From Carboxylicivirga sp964602515 (GTDB taxonomy: Bacteria > Bacteroidota > Bacteroidia > Bacteroidales > Marinilabiliaceae): 64,000 bases of DNA. The notes below the pieces were generated by a model. It did no database searches, was not told the origin of the DNA, and saw only the letters and a list, made by a program, of their open reading frames with translations. Location: the NCBI GenBank assembly GCA_964602515.1, contig CAZRRJ010000001.1, forward strand, positions 744,001-808,000, written 5' to 3'. Both the position numbers and the translations under genes were made by a program. Below are positions 35,769 through 44,788 of this stretch, one piece after another (position 1 is the first letter of the stretch; every line of letters starts with the position of its first letter).

Positions 35769-37997
35769 TTAATTTGAAGCTCCTACTCTTGAAACTGTAT
35801 ACACGCCTTTCACATTCTTAATTTTCTTTATCAGTGTAGACAATCGTTCTTTATTATCAACAAAAACTGTTAATGTACCTTCAAAAACACCTTCGTGCGA
35901 ATCGATAGTCATGGAACGAATTTTAACTTTCATTTCTTTTGAAATTATCTGAGAAATATTTGTAACAATACCAATATCATCGACACCTATCACCTTTAAT
36001 GTAGCCTGATAACAGGAGTTAGCAGCACTTGTCCAATTCGCTTTAACAATCCGATACCCAAATTTTGTTTTCATATCAACAGCATTGGGGCAGTTATCCC
36101 TGTGAATTTTTATGCCACCTGTAGACGCTACAAAACCAAATATCTCATCTCCAAAAATTGGATTACAACATTTCGCCAACTTATAATCTATCTGCGTAAG
36201 GCTTTTGTCGATCATCAAAACATCATCATCAGACAATTCCTTTTCTCCAGTAATAAAATTTTCAGCACTCCTTTCTTTATCTGGTTCAGTACTTTCTTCT
36301 TCCTTCTTTTCAAGTTGAGTTAAAAACTCTTTAATACGAACAAACTCAATTTTATCAAGTGCCACTGCTCGCATAAAATCCTGAATAGTTTTATACCTAA
36401 AGGCTTTTATCAGCTGATTCAACAGCTGATCTGTTAAGTCATATTTCCAATTTTTTAATCGTCGGATAAGCATTTCCCGACCAATTTCTGCCTCTTTATA
36501 TTGTATATCGCGTAAAGCTTGTTTAAGTTTTGATTTAGCTTTAGAGGTAACAACAATATTTAACCAACTACTTTTGGGTACCTGATTATTGGATGTTAAT
36601 ATCTCAACATGGTCTCCATTTTGCAGTTCATACTTAATGGGCACATTTTTATGCTCTATTAATCCACCAACGCATTTTTTACCTACATCAGAATGAATAT
36701 CAAAAGCAAAATCAAGCACCGTGGCACCCTTCTTCAGACGGCGTAGATCTCCTTTAGGTGTAAAAACAAACACTTCCTCATTGTACAGATTTAACTTAAA
36801 ATCATCAATAAAATCAACAGCATTTAATTCCGGATTTTCCAATATGTCACGCACACTACTAAGCCACTCATCCAGCCCTTTCTCACCTTTCCCTCCTTTA
36901 TATTTCCAGTGTGCTGCCAGCCCTTTTTCCGCTACCTCATTCATCCGCTCAGTCCGCACCTGAACTTCAACCCATTTGTTATCAGGCCCTAACACTGTTG
37001 TATGCAATGATTCGTAACCGTTTGATTTTGGTACTGATATCCAATCCCGCAGTCTGCTGGGATTAGGCTGATATTTGTCTGTTACAACAGAGTATACCTG
37101 CCAGCATTCGGCCTTTTCTTTGTCTGGGGCACTCTTTAGTATTACCCTGATAGCAAAAAGGTCATATACATTCTCAAATTCTGTATTTTGTTTCTTCAAT
37201 TTATTATAAATCGAATGAATTGTCTTAGTCCTCCCTTTAATTTCAAATTTGAGCCCCTGCTTTTTAAGTTGGTTCTCAAGTGGTTCTATAAATTCTTTAA
37301 TATATTTATCACGAGCACGTTTTGTTTCATTAAGCTTTTTAGCAATGTAGGTATACATTTCTCTATTCGTGAACTTCATTACTAAATCTTCCATCTCAGA
37401 TTTAATATTATACAAACCTAAACGGTGAGCCATAGGTGCATATAAATAAGCTACTTCACTACTAATGCGTTGCTGATCCTCTTTATTAAAGTTAGCCAAC
37501 TGACGCATTGTACGCAGCCTGTTAGCAATAATAAGTAATACCACACGAACATCTTCAGCAAAAGTCAACAGCAACTTTCTAAAATTCTCGTTTTCAACAG
37601 ATGTATTTTTATGATATAGTTCCCCAACTTTAACCAGTCCGCGAGTTATATGTGCCACCTGATCACCAAATACTTTTTCAACCTCTGCAGAATCAATTCG
37701 CTCTTTAAGAACCACATCATAAAGTAATGCACCAATAACAGCTGTCCGGCTAAGGCCCAATTCGTTGACTACCACTAATGCAACTTCAATAGCCTCAATT
37801 ATAGAAAGTTCACCAGCTTCATTACGTATTATATCATTGGTATCTCCAATAGATACACTTAGCGCTTTCCTGATCAAACTAACGTCATCTTGCCTTAAAA
37901 TATGCTCACACGATCGCAATAAAAGCTTATATACTTCTCTCACTTTTTTTCTCTCTGTACTGGAAATGACTTTCTGCAAACTCATATTGCTAATCAA
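35769..37997 (-). CDS. RelA/SpoT-family (p)ppGpp synthetase with degenerate hydrolase domain
   Basis: A 742-residue long RSH protein: N-terminal HD-like domain (about 40-190), synthetase domain (about 230-370, with GRTKTIHSIYNKLKKQ and FENVYDLFAIRVI), TGS (about 405-465, VFTPKGDLRRLKKGATVLDF), helical and zinc-finger-like part (KLAKCCNPIFGDEIFGF) and a C-terminal ACT domain (DDIGIVTNISQIIS). The hydrolase residues are lost: the usual THPL is IIEAIE, LLHD is LLYD (Tyr 93, Asp 94), and DRLHNMR is NRLRTMR. It therefore probably makes (p)ppGpp and cannot degrade it, like RelA of E. coli; a second bifunctional RSH should exist elsewhere. Confidence 0.85.
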   Translation of the reverse strand: MISNMSLQKVISSTERKKVREVYKLLLRSCEHILRQDDVSLIRKALSVSIGDTNDIIRNEAGELSIIEAIEVALVVVNELGLSRTAVIGALLYDVVLKERIDSAEVEKVFGDQVAHITRGLVKVGELYHKNTSVENENFRKLLLTFAEDVRVVLLIIANRLRTMRQLANFNKEDQQRISSEVAYLYAPMAHRLGLYNIKSEMEDLVMKFTNREMYTYIAKKLNETKRARDKYIKEFIEPLENQLKKQGLKFEIKGRTKTIHSIYNKLKKQNTEFENVYDLFAIRVILKSAPDKEKAECWQVYSVVTDKYQPNPSRLRDWISVPKSNGYESLHTTVLGPDNKWVEVQVRTERMNEVAEKGLAAHWKYKGGKGEKGLDEWLSSVRDILENPELNAVDFIDDFKLNLYNEEVFVFTPKGDLRRLKKGATVLDFAFDIHSDVGKKCVGGLIEHKNVPIKYELQNGDHVEILTSNNQVPKSSWLNIVVTSKAKSKLKQALRDIQYKEAEIGREMLIRRLKNWKYDLTDQLLNQLIKAFRYKTIQDFMRAVALDKIEFVRIKEFLTQLEKKEEESTEPDKERSAENFITGEKELSDDDVLMIDKSLTQIDYKLAKCCNPIFGDEIFGFVASTGGIKIHRDNCPNAVDMKTKFGYRIVKANWTSAANSCYQATLKVIGVDDIGIVTNISQIISKEMKVKIRSMTIDSHEGVFEGTLTVFVDNKERLSTLIKKIKNVKGVYTVSRVGASN

Positions 37998-38201
37998 TAT
38001 TTATTATTATAAGTGGTAATGTAAATGTAAAGTTATAACTTTATAAAAAATTGCCTTACAAAAAAGAGGCTGAATTGCGTTTGTTATTTTAATTTATTAA
38101 TATTATTCCACCAACTAAGCATATTATTAGATTAAAGAAATTGACATCTTAATTATGCATTTGTATCTTATAAACATTAATAACAAATAAAAATGTAGGC
38201 C

Positions 38202-38489
38202 ATGAAAAATACAGGACTATTTTTAGGAGGTTTATTAACCGGAGCAGCTCTGGGTGCCTCAATTGCATTGCTTTATGCACCACAAAAAGGCAGTGACACA
38301 CGCGAACAAATTAAGGTTAAGCTAAAAGAAATGGAAGCTGAACTTGAGCAATTACGCGAAAAACTTAAGGTTAAAGGCGGTGAATTAAAAGAAGAAATGA
38401 AAGTAAAAATGACCGACCTTGAAAATAAGATTGAAGGCTTAATTAAAGAATACAAGAAAAACTTAGAGCCAACTCATGGAGCTAACTAA
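38202..38489 (+). CDS. YtxH-domain protein
   Basis: A 95-residue protein with one N-terminal membrane segment of YtxH type (GLFLGGLLTGAALGASIALL, then YAPQKG) and a charged coiled-coil tail of repeated Lys/Glu heptads. This family is a common small envelope/stress protein. It is the first of three small plus-strand genes of membrane-associated proteins. Confidence 0.85.
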   Translation: MKNTGLFLGGLLTGAALGASIALLYAPQKGSDTREQIKVKLKEMEAELEQLREKLKVKGGELKEEMKVKMTDLENKIEGLIKEYKKNLEPTHGAN

Positions 38490-38515
38490 TCTTAAGAAAG
38501 GACATTCGTTAACCT

Positions 38516-38545
38516 GGTATCCCGAAAAGTTTTTTTCGGGGTATT
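38516..38545 (+). terminator. Hairpin between YtxH and holin-like genes
   Basis: GGTATCCCGAAAA pairs with TTTTCGGGGTATT (one G-U) around a 4-base loop. Being between cotranscribed genes it may attenuate or process the mRNA. Confidence 0.55.
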
Positions 38546-38560
38546 TTACGTACACACATT

Positions 38561-38932
38561 ATGAAGGACCAAATATCTGACGAAATAAATGAAGTTAAAG
38601 ATAATTTTGAGGAATATTTAAATGCAAAACTGGACTTAGCCAAACTTCATGCAGCCGAAAATCTTTCTCGATTTTTCTCAGGGATGCTTATAAAAATGGG
38701 GCTTTTCTATTTGTTTTTCTTTGTCTTACTTTTTATTTCTATTGCAGTTGCCTTTGGGCTAAATACATTTTTTGATGGTAATCATACTGGCTTTTTTATT
38801 GTTGCCGGTTTTTATTTTTTATGTGCAATCGTTTTCTTACTACTTAGAAAAGTACTGATACAACAGCCAATTATTAAATCATTTATTCAATTATTTTTCC
38901 CGACCTATAACAAGTACGATGAAATTAAATAG
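38561..38932 (+). CDS. Phage-holin-like (superfamily III / YqjE type) membrane protein
   Basis: A 123-residue protein with an amphipathic N-terminus (NFEEYLNAKLDLAKLHAAEN) and two hydrophobic membrane segments (LFYLFFFVLLFISIAVAFGL and FFIVAGFYFLCAIVFLLL). This is the pattern of the holin-3_6/YqjE family found next to YtxH in Bacteroidota chromosomes. It is not phage-associated here. Its end overlaps the next gene by 14 bases. Confidence 0.75.
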   Translation: MKDQISDEINEVKDNFEEYLNAKLDLAKLHAAENLSRFFSGMLIKMGLFYLFFFVLLFISIAVAFGLNTFFDGNHTGFFIVAGFYFLCAIVFLLLRKVLIQQPIIKSFIQLFFPTYNKYDEIK

Positions 38933-39203
38933 AAACTCATACAGCCACATTACCTCATTTGAAGATTTTGAGAATGAGAAAATTAAGTTATATTATCAAA
39001 TTAAGTTATCGGAGAAAAAACTTGAATTAAAATATATTGAACTAACAAGTTTCTTAAATCCAATGCGATTTGTACCATTCTTAATTAACAGCTGGTTAGC
39101 TCCGGTTGCAGCTTCAATAAAAAATCTGTTATTTGGTTTTTTCAGGTATAAAGAGAGTGAACCGAATCAAAAGGAAAAGGAAGACAAAAACTTGAATAAT
39201 TAG
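38919..39203 (+). CDS. Small basic hypothetical protein
   Basis: A 94-residue protein starting inside the holin-like gene. It has basic amphipathic segments (YYQIKLSEKKLELKYIEL) and a weakly hydrophobic middle (FVPFLINSWLAPVAASIKNL), ending in a charged tail. No known domain. Position and overlap suggest a third component of the YtxH/holin-like unit. Confidence 0.6.
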   Translation: MKLNRNSYSHITSFEDFENEKIKLYYQIKLSEKKLELKYIELTSFLNPMRFVPFLINSWLAPVAASIKNLLFGFFRYKESEPNQKEKEDKNLNN

Positions 39204-39246
39204 AATAAAATAAAGCTAATTCTTTTCTTTTCTATTTAATAAACAC

Positions 39247-39254
39247 TATTTTTG
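39247..39254 (+). promoter_or_regulatory. -7 box (TATTTTTG) for rplS
   Basis: TAnnTTTG match 86 bases before the rplS start, implying a leader of about 80 nt. Confidence 0.4.
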
Positions 39255-39339
39255 CACCCGATTTCGCGTAATCTCTTATTGAACAAGGGTGTCAGGTAAT
39301 ATTGCGTGGATAAGTTTTAATCCAAAAAAACATTGCAAA

Positions 39340-39687
39340 ATGGATTTAATTAAAGTAGCCGAAGCCGCTTTTAAAAGCGGAATAGAAATGCCAGATTTTG
39401 GACCAGGAGACAACATTTCTGTATCGTACAAAATTAAAGAGGGTAACAAAGAACGTATTCAGGTATTTAAAGGCGTAGTTATCCAGATCAAAGGTCAGGG
39501 TAATAACAAACGTTTTACTGTTAGAAAAATTTCCAATAACGTAGGTGTTGAACGTATTTTTCCTTTCAACTCTCCTTTTATTGAGAAAATTGAACTAAAT
39601 CGTCAGGGTAAAGTTCGTCGTGCTAAATTGTATTACCTACGTGGACTTACCGGTAAAAAGGCTCGTATTAAAGAGAAAAGAATTTAA
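39340..39687 (+). CDS. rplS: 50S ribosomal protein L19
   Basis: 115 residues from the ATG at 39340 (MDLIKVAEAAFKSGIEMPDF); the 17 upstream in-frame residues lie in the leader and are not L19-like. Family features include GDNISVSYKIKEGNKERIQVF, FKGVVI and the C-terminal RAKLYYLRGLTGKKARIKEK. L19 sits at the 30S-50S interface. It is monocistronic here, without the trmD neighbour seen in many bacteria. Confidence 0.97.
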   Translation: MDLIKVAEAAFKSGIEMPDFGPGDNISVSYKIKEGNKERIQVFKGVVIQIKGQGNNKRFTVRKISNNVGVERIFPFNSPFIEKIELNRQGKVRRAKLYYLRGLTGKKARIKEKRI

Positions 39688-39706
39688 ACCATTATATAAT
39701 GGTTAT

Positions 39707-39740
39707 AAAAAGGTCAACATGAAAAAGTTGACCTTTTTTT
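39707..39740. terminator. Terminator after rplS
   Basis: AAAAGGTCAAC (39707-39717) pairs with GTTGACCTTTT (39727-39737) followed by more T residues. It also serves the convergent minus-strand gene. Confidence 0.85.
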
Positions 39741-39750
39741 GTAATATATT

Positions 39751-41961
39751 TTAAATATTTTCCGATATTTCCACAAAATATGTTTCCAATAAGGCAAATT
39801 GTGACAACCAATAAGCACATGTACTTTCTGTTGTTTGCTCTGGACTCACACTTCGTCCATTTATATACGCATAACATCCGCCATTAAATATATCATAAAG
39901 TGGCTTACTTATAGTATTATCACCCAAATACCAATTATGTGTTGCATTTATTGTTTTTAGATACTTGGGCTCACGTGTTATACGGTAAAAACTGGCATAT
40001 GCACAGGTCATCAAATACGCTTCATTAGCATTTAGAATTACATTTCCTTCAGCATGCGCATCAACTTCTGTTATTCCAATCGCATTAGGAAAATATACAC
40101 TTTCTGTAAAAACATTTTTTTGAAGAAAACGCATTGCTCTTTTGGCGGCAGACAGATAGGCTTTATTTTTTAAAATATCAGAAGAAAATGATAGTGCTAA
40201 AGGTACTAATGCCATCTCACTCCTTATTTTACTTTCATGCCATTGCCATGCACTATATTTGTCTGAAGGATAACTTTGATACACCTCCTTCGCCCAACAT
40301 TCTAGTAAGCCAAGTAAATCTGAATTGGTTCTATCACATTCTAATACTTTACAAATTCCTAAAATAGCATAGGCTTTTGCTTTTATATCTTTAAATTGGA
40401 ATTTCAGTAATATATTTATCAAGTTATAGACATAGTCTTTTATTCCATTACAACATGAGGTAGCATATAAATGTCCTAATGCCCAGATTGTTCTTGATAC
40501 TGAAATTTCTGATGACATATTACTTCTTTGACGATTATATGCCATTTGGTCGCTCCACCCCTCTTTATCATCATACATATGTGTAATAAATGCCAAACAA
40601 GTATTAATCCCAGCTAACCACCTTTGATCTTTAGTATGATTATAAGCATATGTGTATGTATGTAGTGCTATAGCATTGTCCTTTAAACTATACCCACAAT
40701 TAAAATCTAAAACACCATATTTTGTTTGCTTTAATACACCGGTAGCATCTGTCAACCTTAACAAATGAGAGAAATTAAAATCAGGTATTAAATCTGGCTT
40801 TATTACACTTTCTCTCACTACCCGTTTTGTTTTTAACATCTGGCATAACTGCGTTCTATCCACAAAGCGTTTAGCCACTACCGACCATCTATCCTGCTCG
40901 CCATACAGGGAAGCATTTTCCTGAAATTTTTGCCTCTCACCTCTATTTTGAATCAAATTTAATAGATTATTAACAAGCTCATTATATGTATTAAAAGAAC
41001 AAAATATACCTTTTTGATCTTCAAGTACCTCTTTTGCAAACCATGTGGATGTTGATAAAACAGCAGCTCCACAACTTACCGCTTTTGCAAGTATGATGTT
41101 ATCAAGCTCCTTATCATTTATATGAGCTGAAACAAACACATCACATGCTTGTAGTAAACTCTCTAACTCTTCTTTAACAGCACTTTTGCTTTTTATCAAT
41201 ACGTGATCTAAAACTCCCCTTTGATGCGCTATACGTTGAAGTCCTTTCTTATAATCCTTATTTTCATCCGTTTCTTCTCCAGTATCAATAATCACATAAA
41301 CAATATCTGGGTCATGTGTTATTAAAGAAGGAAGGGCATTAATAACTGAATTATAACCATAAGCACCTTTCATTTCTCCTGCTGATAACACTACTGTTTT
41401 AGTAGCAGAAAGCCCTAAAACAGTGCACAACTTTTCTTTTGTAATCTTTTTAAACTCAGGGATAGCATGTTCTGTTTTTACAATATTATCCCGGTTTAGT
41501 TTATAATAATGCTCTAAGAATTCAATTGCCAGATAACTGAATGCCAATACCTTTTCCGAGTTTCCTGCAAGGGTCTTAAATACTACCTTTTCTTCTTCAG
41601 AAGGATTACTTTCTACGGCATGGAAAATAGTAAATAAGGGAATACTTAGCTGACTTGCTAAAGCAAGGATATAATTACCATTGTCTCCTCCAAATATATC
41701 GGTGTGATGGTGCAAGATACAGACATCATATTGCTGATTGATATAATCTGCTGCTCTTATATAGGTACTCAGATTATTCTTTATAATAGTATATTCACCT
41801 GTCTTAGTCTTCAAATATTTATCAGTAACTATCCGAATTTCATCGATACATTCAATTGATTTATTATTTAAGAGTTGTTTTAAACTCTCAACTAATTGCT
41901 TAGAATAAACCGCAATTTCATTACAATTCTTTTTACAAGGAGCCAATACTAAAATTCTCAT
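39751..41961 (-). CDS. Glycosyltransferase (GT4-like) fused to an alpha/alpha-toroid domain
   Basis: A 736-residue cytoplasmic protein in two halves. Residues about 1-370 are a GT-B/GT4-like transferase (MRILVLAPC, DVCILHHHTDIFGG, VVLSAGEMKGAYG, SCGAAVLSTSTWF). The acidic E-x7-E motif of GT4 is altered (a Lys replaces the second Glu in KELDNIILAKAVSCG). Residues about 380-736 are helical repeats with conserved aromatic residues (RTIWALGHLYA, WQWHESKIRSEMALVPLA), like an (alpha/alpha)6 toroid in epimerases or GH-type enzymes. Donor and acceptor unknown; one protein may add and process a sugar. Confidence 0.7.
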   Translation of the reverse strand: MRILVLAPCKKNCNEIAVYSKQLVESLKQLLNNKSIECIDEIRIVTDKYLKTKTGEYTIIKNNLSTYIRAADYINQQYDVCILHHHTDIFGGDNGNYILALASQLSIPLFTIFHAVESNPSEEEKVVFKTLAGNSEKVLAFSYLAIEFLEHYYKLNRDNIVKTEHAIPEFKKITKEKLCTVLGLSATKTVVLSAGEMKGAYGYNSVINALPSLITHDPDIVYVIIDTGEETDENKDYKKGLQRIAHQRGVLDHVLIKSKSAVKEELESLLQACDVFVSAHINDKELDNIILAKAVSCGAAVLSTSTWFAKEVLEDQKGIFCSFNTYNELVNNLLNLIQNRGERQKFQENASLYGEQDRWSVVAKRFVDRTQLCQMLKTKRVVRESVIKPDLIPDFNFSHLLRLTDATGVLKQTKYGVLDFNCGYSLKDNAIALHTYTYAYNHTKDQRWLAGINTCLAFITHMYDDKEGWSDQMAYNRQRSNMSSEISVSRTIWALGHLYATSCCNGIKDYVYNLINILLKFQFKDIKAKAYAILGICKVLECDRTNSDLLGLLECWAKEVYQSYPSDKYSAWQWHESKIRSEMALVPLALSFSSDILKNKAYLSAAKRAMRFLQKNVFTESVYFPNAIGITEVDAHAEGNVILNANEAYLMTCAYASFYRITREPKYLKTINATHNWYLGDNTISKPLYDIFNGGCYAYINGRSVSPEQTTESTCAYWLSQFALLETYFVEISENI

Positions 41962-42046
41962 ACATTTAACTTTAGTGTCTTCAATAATTTATATCAATAA
42001 AATATACAATGCGGTTATTTCCCTTATTTACTAAACCTGGAAACTC

Positions 42047-42120
42047 ATTATCATGTTATATGCATATAAAATAAACTCTAATCTTAAAAAAATAAAAATT
42101 GATTCCACTAACATGATAAT
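42047..42120. repeat. 12-bp inverted repeat with 50-base spacer
   Basis: ATTATCATGTTA (42047-42058) and TAACATGATAAT (42109-42120) are perfect complements. They lie between the AsmA gene end and the glycosyltransferase start, both minus strand. Could be operator half-sites or a loose terminator. Confidence 0.5.
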
Positions 42121-42174
42121 CCCGTTTACCAAATGATTTAAATGCCATGGAAATTATTTTTCTGACAAATCATT

Positions 42175-44625
42175 TTAAAATCCCTTCAGGAAATTTTTAA
42201 GCAATTTTTCACCTTCCTTTTCTAAATCTTTTGCTACTTGTTTTTGTGCTTTATCCAAATCAAATCTCATAAGAGGCTCCTGAACTGTTCCTGTTACCAA
42301 TACATCAACCATTAAATCATCTCCTGAAGTTGGTAAATTAAACCCTACTAAACCAGCCATCTTAGCTACTTCTTTACGCGACACCGGCATTGTTATTTTG
42401 TAATTCAATGATTGATCAAGCCCTTGTGTTCCCTGCACTTCAACTAACTGTCCTCCAACTTTAGTTTTAAAGGGTTTTACAATAATATTACCATTTTCAA
42501 TAACGAAATTGATATTCAAATCTTCAGCTTTCATTTTTTTATAACTATCCTTCTTAAGCGTTGATGCCAGAGAATTCTGAATTTTTGAACCGGACACTTC
42601 AATGCTTTCAGATTTTAGCCAGCCTCCGCCATTTGTGGTTGCCATTATTGGTTTAGCATTTTTGCTTAGCTGACTATAATAGATAAATTTAGGTGAAATC
42701 CTGCCTTTTGTATTTTTAGCCAGAGGTAACATTGAATCTACAACACTAAAAGAATTAGCTGCTCTATTCAAGTCCAAATTCTGGCCTTCGATATTAAAAT
42801 CAACAAATGCCTTATTGCTGTTTTTAGTATTGTACTGACCACTCATTAACATGCTACCATCTAACAATTGCATTTTTAAACCATCCATCTTTACTACACC
42901 ATCCCGAATAGTTACCTTGCCTTCAGCTTTGTTTATAGCCAGTTTATCATACAATAATTTGTCAATCTTAGTATTTAATGTAAAGTCAATATCTTTAGGC
43001 ACTTCCACCAAGGCTATATCTTCCTCCTCACCCTCTGTTGCCGATATTTCGGAACTAGCCTGTACCATAAGCTCATTGCTATTAATCAATTTCGAATAAT
43101 GATTTAGCTGACCACGTAATACCCCATTTTTTAACGCATATGACAGGTAATTTTCAAGAATCCCATTCAGCTGAAAGTCACTTGCTCCTATTTTACAATC
43201 AAAAGCTTCTAATTTAACTGATCTGGGGTCAAAAGTCATCTTAGAATGGTTAATTAATATACCTTGCGGTAAATCCTGATTCTTAAAGGCAAAATTACTT
43301 AAAGCCAAACTTCCTTTTGCATTTATGCTTTCGTAATCTTCATTTTCAACCATTTTATAATCACCATTAATGGCTAAATTTGCTTCAACTATACCTTTTA
43401 TATCAAAACTATCTAAGGGAACGGCTTCCCTTAAAGAACCTAAATCTATTCTACCATCCACTTTTCCATTAAAGACAGCATTACTTATTGGTGTACCAAC
43501 GGTTAATGTTGCATCAAAAGGGTTATTATCCAATTCGAAGTGAAACTGCTCCAAAATAACAAATGTCTTATCAGCACTCCCTCCCTCATTATTTACCTTA
43601 AGCTTAACATTTATATTATCTATTGACTGCGGTAATTCAGGATATTTTATCATTCCTTTATCAACCAAAAGCTTAAAATCAAAAGCCGGCAGATGCGCTT
43701 CATCAATATAATCTCCTTTTACTTCAACGCCAAGACTCATGACTCCCTCTGTTTTAAGGTCTTCAATGTCTTTCAAATAGGTTTCCGGCACAAGTGCCAA
43801 CAATGATTTTAAGTCTGTATTAGTCGTTCCTAGCTTAAGGTTCAAGCCATACCCATTTTCTTTAACATCTACCTCTCCATCCATTTTTAAGGACATGCGG
43901 TTAAGCCTTAATTCATTTTCAAGCAAACTGAACACCATATTCTCCAGATCAGCACCAATCCTCGCATTTAATGCTAAAGAGGTACCATTGACATATTTTA
44001 TATCTTCATATGTAACAAATGCCTGATCAACAACAGAAGTAATTTGCAAATTGGTTTTTACTTCTGACATATCACCTGATAATTCCAGGTTAAAGCCTTT
44101 GATTGCACTTTCCAGATTAATTGTCTGATCATGATACAGAATATTTGCATTATCTATCACAAACGATTCAAGTAATACTCTAAAGTCAGATGGCTCTGTA
44201 TCAATTTGCTCTTCAACTTCAATTTCATCATGAGTAATAAAAATATCCCAATTTGCTGATGAATCAGGCAATACAATAGCATTGACAAGTAAATCTTTTA
44301 GCAAAACTGATTTTATCTCCACACAACCAGAAATAGCACTAATCAAATCCAATTCCGTTGAAAATGAACCCAAATACACCAAAGTGTCTTTCGAGAAATT
44401 ATCATTGCCTACCACAAATAAACCATCAATACCCATATTAACATTGGGGAAATTTTTAATTAAAGAGAGTGAAAAAGCATTATAATCAACTTTAGCATTA
44501 ACCTGATTATTAATCTCATCCTTAATAATCTGCTCTACTTTACCTTTAAACACAATTGGCAAAACAAGGAGCAACAGAAATATTCCAACAAGTATTCCAA
44601 CAAGTATTTTAAGAATTTTATTCAT
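42175..44625 (-). CDS. AsmA-family envelope protein
   Basis: An 816-residue protein anchored by one N-terminal membrane segment (LKILVGILVGIFLLLLVLPI) and otherwise composed of long repeated beta-strands, as in the AsmA/TamB-like bridge proteins that carry phospholipids between the two membranes. The N-terminal part includes VNAKVDYNAFSLSLIKNFPN, typical of AsmA. The C-terminal part has the conserved KTKVGGQLVEVQGTQGLDQS and LNYKITMPVS. A TAACTTTG -7 box lies 59 bases before the ATG in the region shared with the divergent C69 gene. Confidence 0.85.
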   Translation of the reverse strand: MNKILKILVGILVGIFLLLLVLPIVFKGKVEQIIKDEINNQVNAKVDYNAFSLSLIKNFPNVNMGIDGLFVVGNDNFSKDTLVYLGSFSTELDLISAISGCVEIKSVLLKDLLVNAIVLPDSSANWDIFITHDEIEVEEQIDTEPSDFRVLLESFVIDNANILYHDQTINLESAIKGFNLELSGDMSEVKTNLQITSVVDQAFVTYEDIKYVNGTSLALNARIGADLENMVFSLLENELRLNRMSLKMDGEVDVKENGYGLNLKLGTTNTDLKSLLALVPETYLKDIEDLKTEGVMSLGVEVKGDYIDEAHLPAFDFKLLVDKGMIKYPELPQSIDNINVKLKVNNEGGSADKTFVILEQFHFELDNNPFDATLTVGTPISNAVFNGKVDGRIDLGSLREAVPLDSFDIKGIVEANLAINGDYKMVENEDYESINAKGSLALSNFAFKNQDLPQGILINHSKMTFDPRSVKLEAFDCKIGASDFQLNGILENYLSYALKNGVLRGQLNHYSKLINSNELMVQASSEISATEGEEEDIALVEVPKDIDFTLNTKIDKLLYDKLAINKAEGKVTIRDGVVKMDGLKMQLLDGSMLMSGQYNTKNSNKAFVDFNIEGQNLDLNRAANSFSVVDSMLPLAKNTKGRISPKFIYYSQLSKNAKPIMATTNGGGWLKSESIEVSGSKIQNSLASTLKKDSYKKMKAEDLNINFVIENGNIIVKPFKTKVGGQLVEVQGTQGLDQSLNYKITMPVSRKEVAKMAGLVGFNLPTSGDDLMVDVLVTGTVQEPLMRFDLDKAQKQVAKDLEKEGEKLLKNFLKGF

Positions 44626-44683
44626 ATAATAATATTTTATCTGGTTTTACTAATTGTTATAATGACCTTATAACAAAGTTAGC

Positions 44684-44691
44684 AAAACCTT
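44684..44691 (-). promoter_or_regulatory. -7 box (TAACTTTG) for the AsmA gene
   Basis: Minus-strand TAnnTTTG match, 59 bases before the start codon. Confidence 0.4.
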
Positions 44692-44756
44692 TAATTCAGT
44701 CTTTAATTGATAATATAAAAGAGCATAAAAAAAACAGGCTGTACCATTCATTTTTA

Positions 44757-44764
44757 TATTTTTG
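44757..44764 (+). promoter_or_regulatory. -7 box (TATTTTTG) for the first C69 gene
   Basis: Plus-strand TAnnTTTG match 25 bases before the ATG at 44789. Confidence 0.4.
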
Positions 44765-44788
44765 TACTTCATCTAAATTATTTATCTG

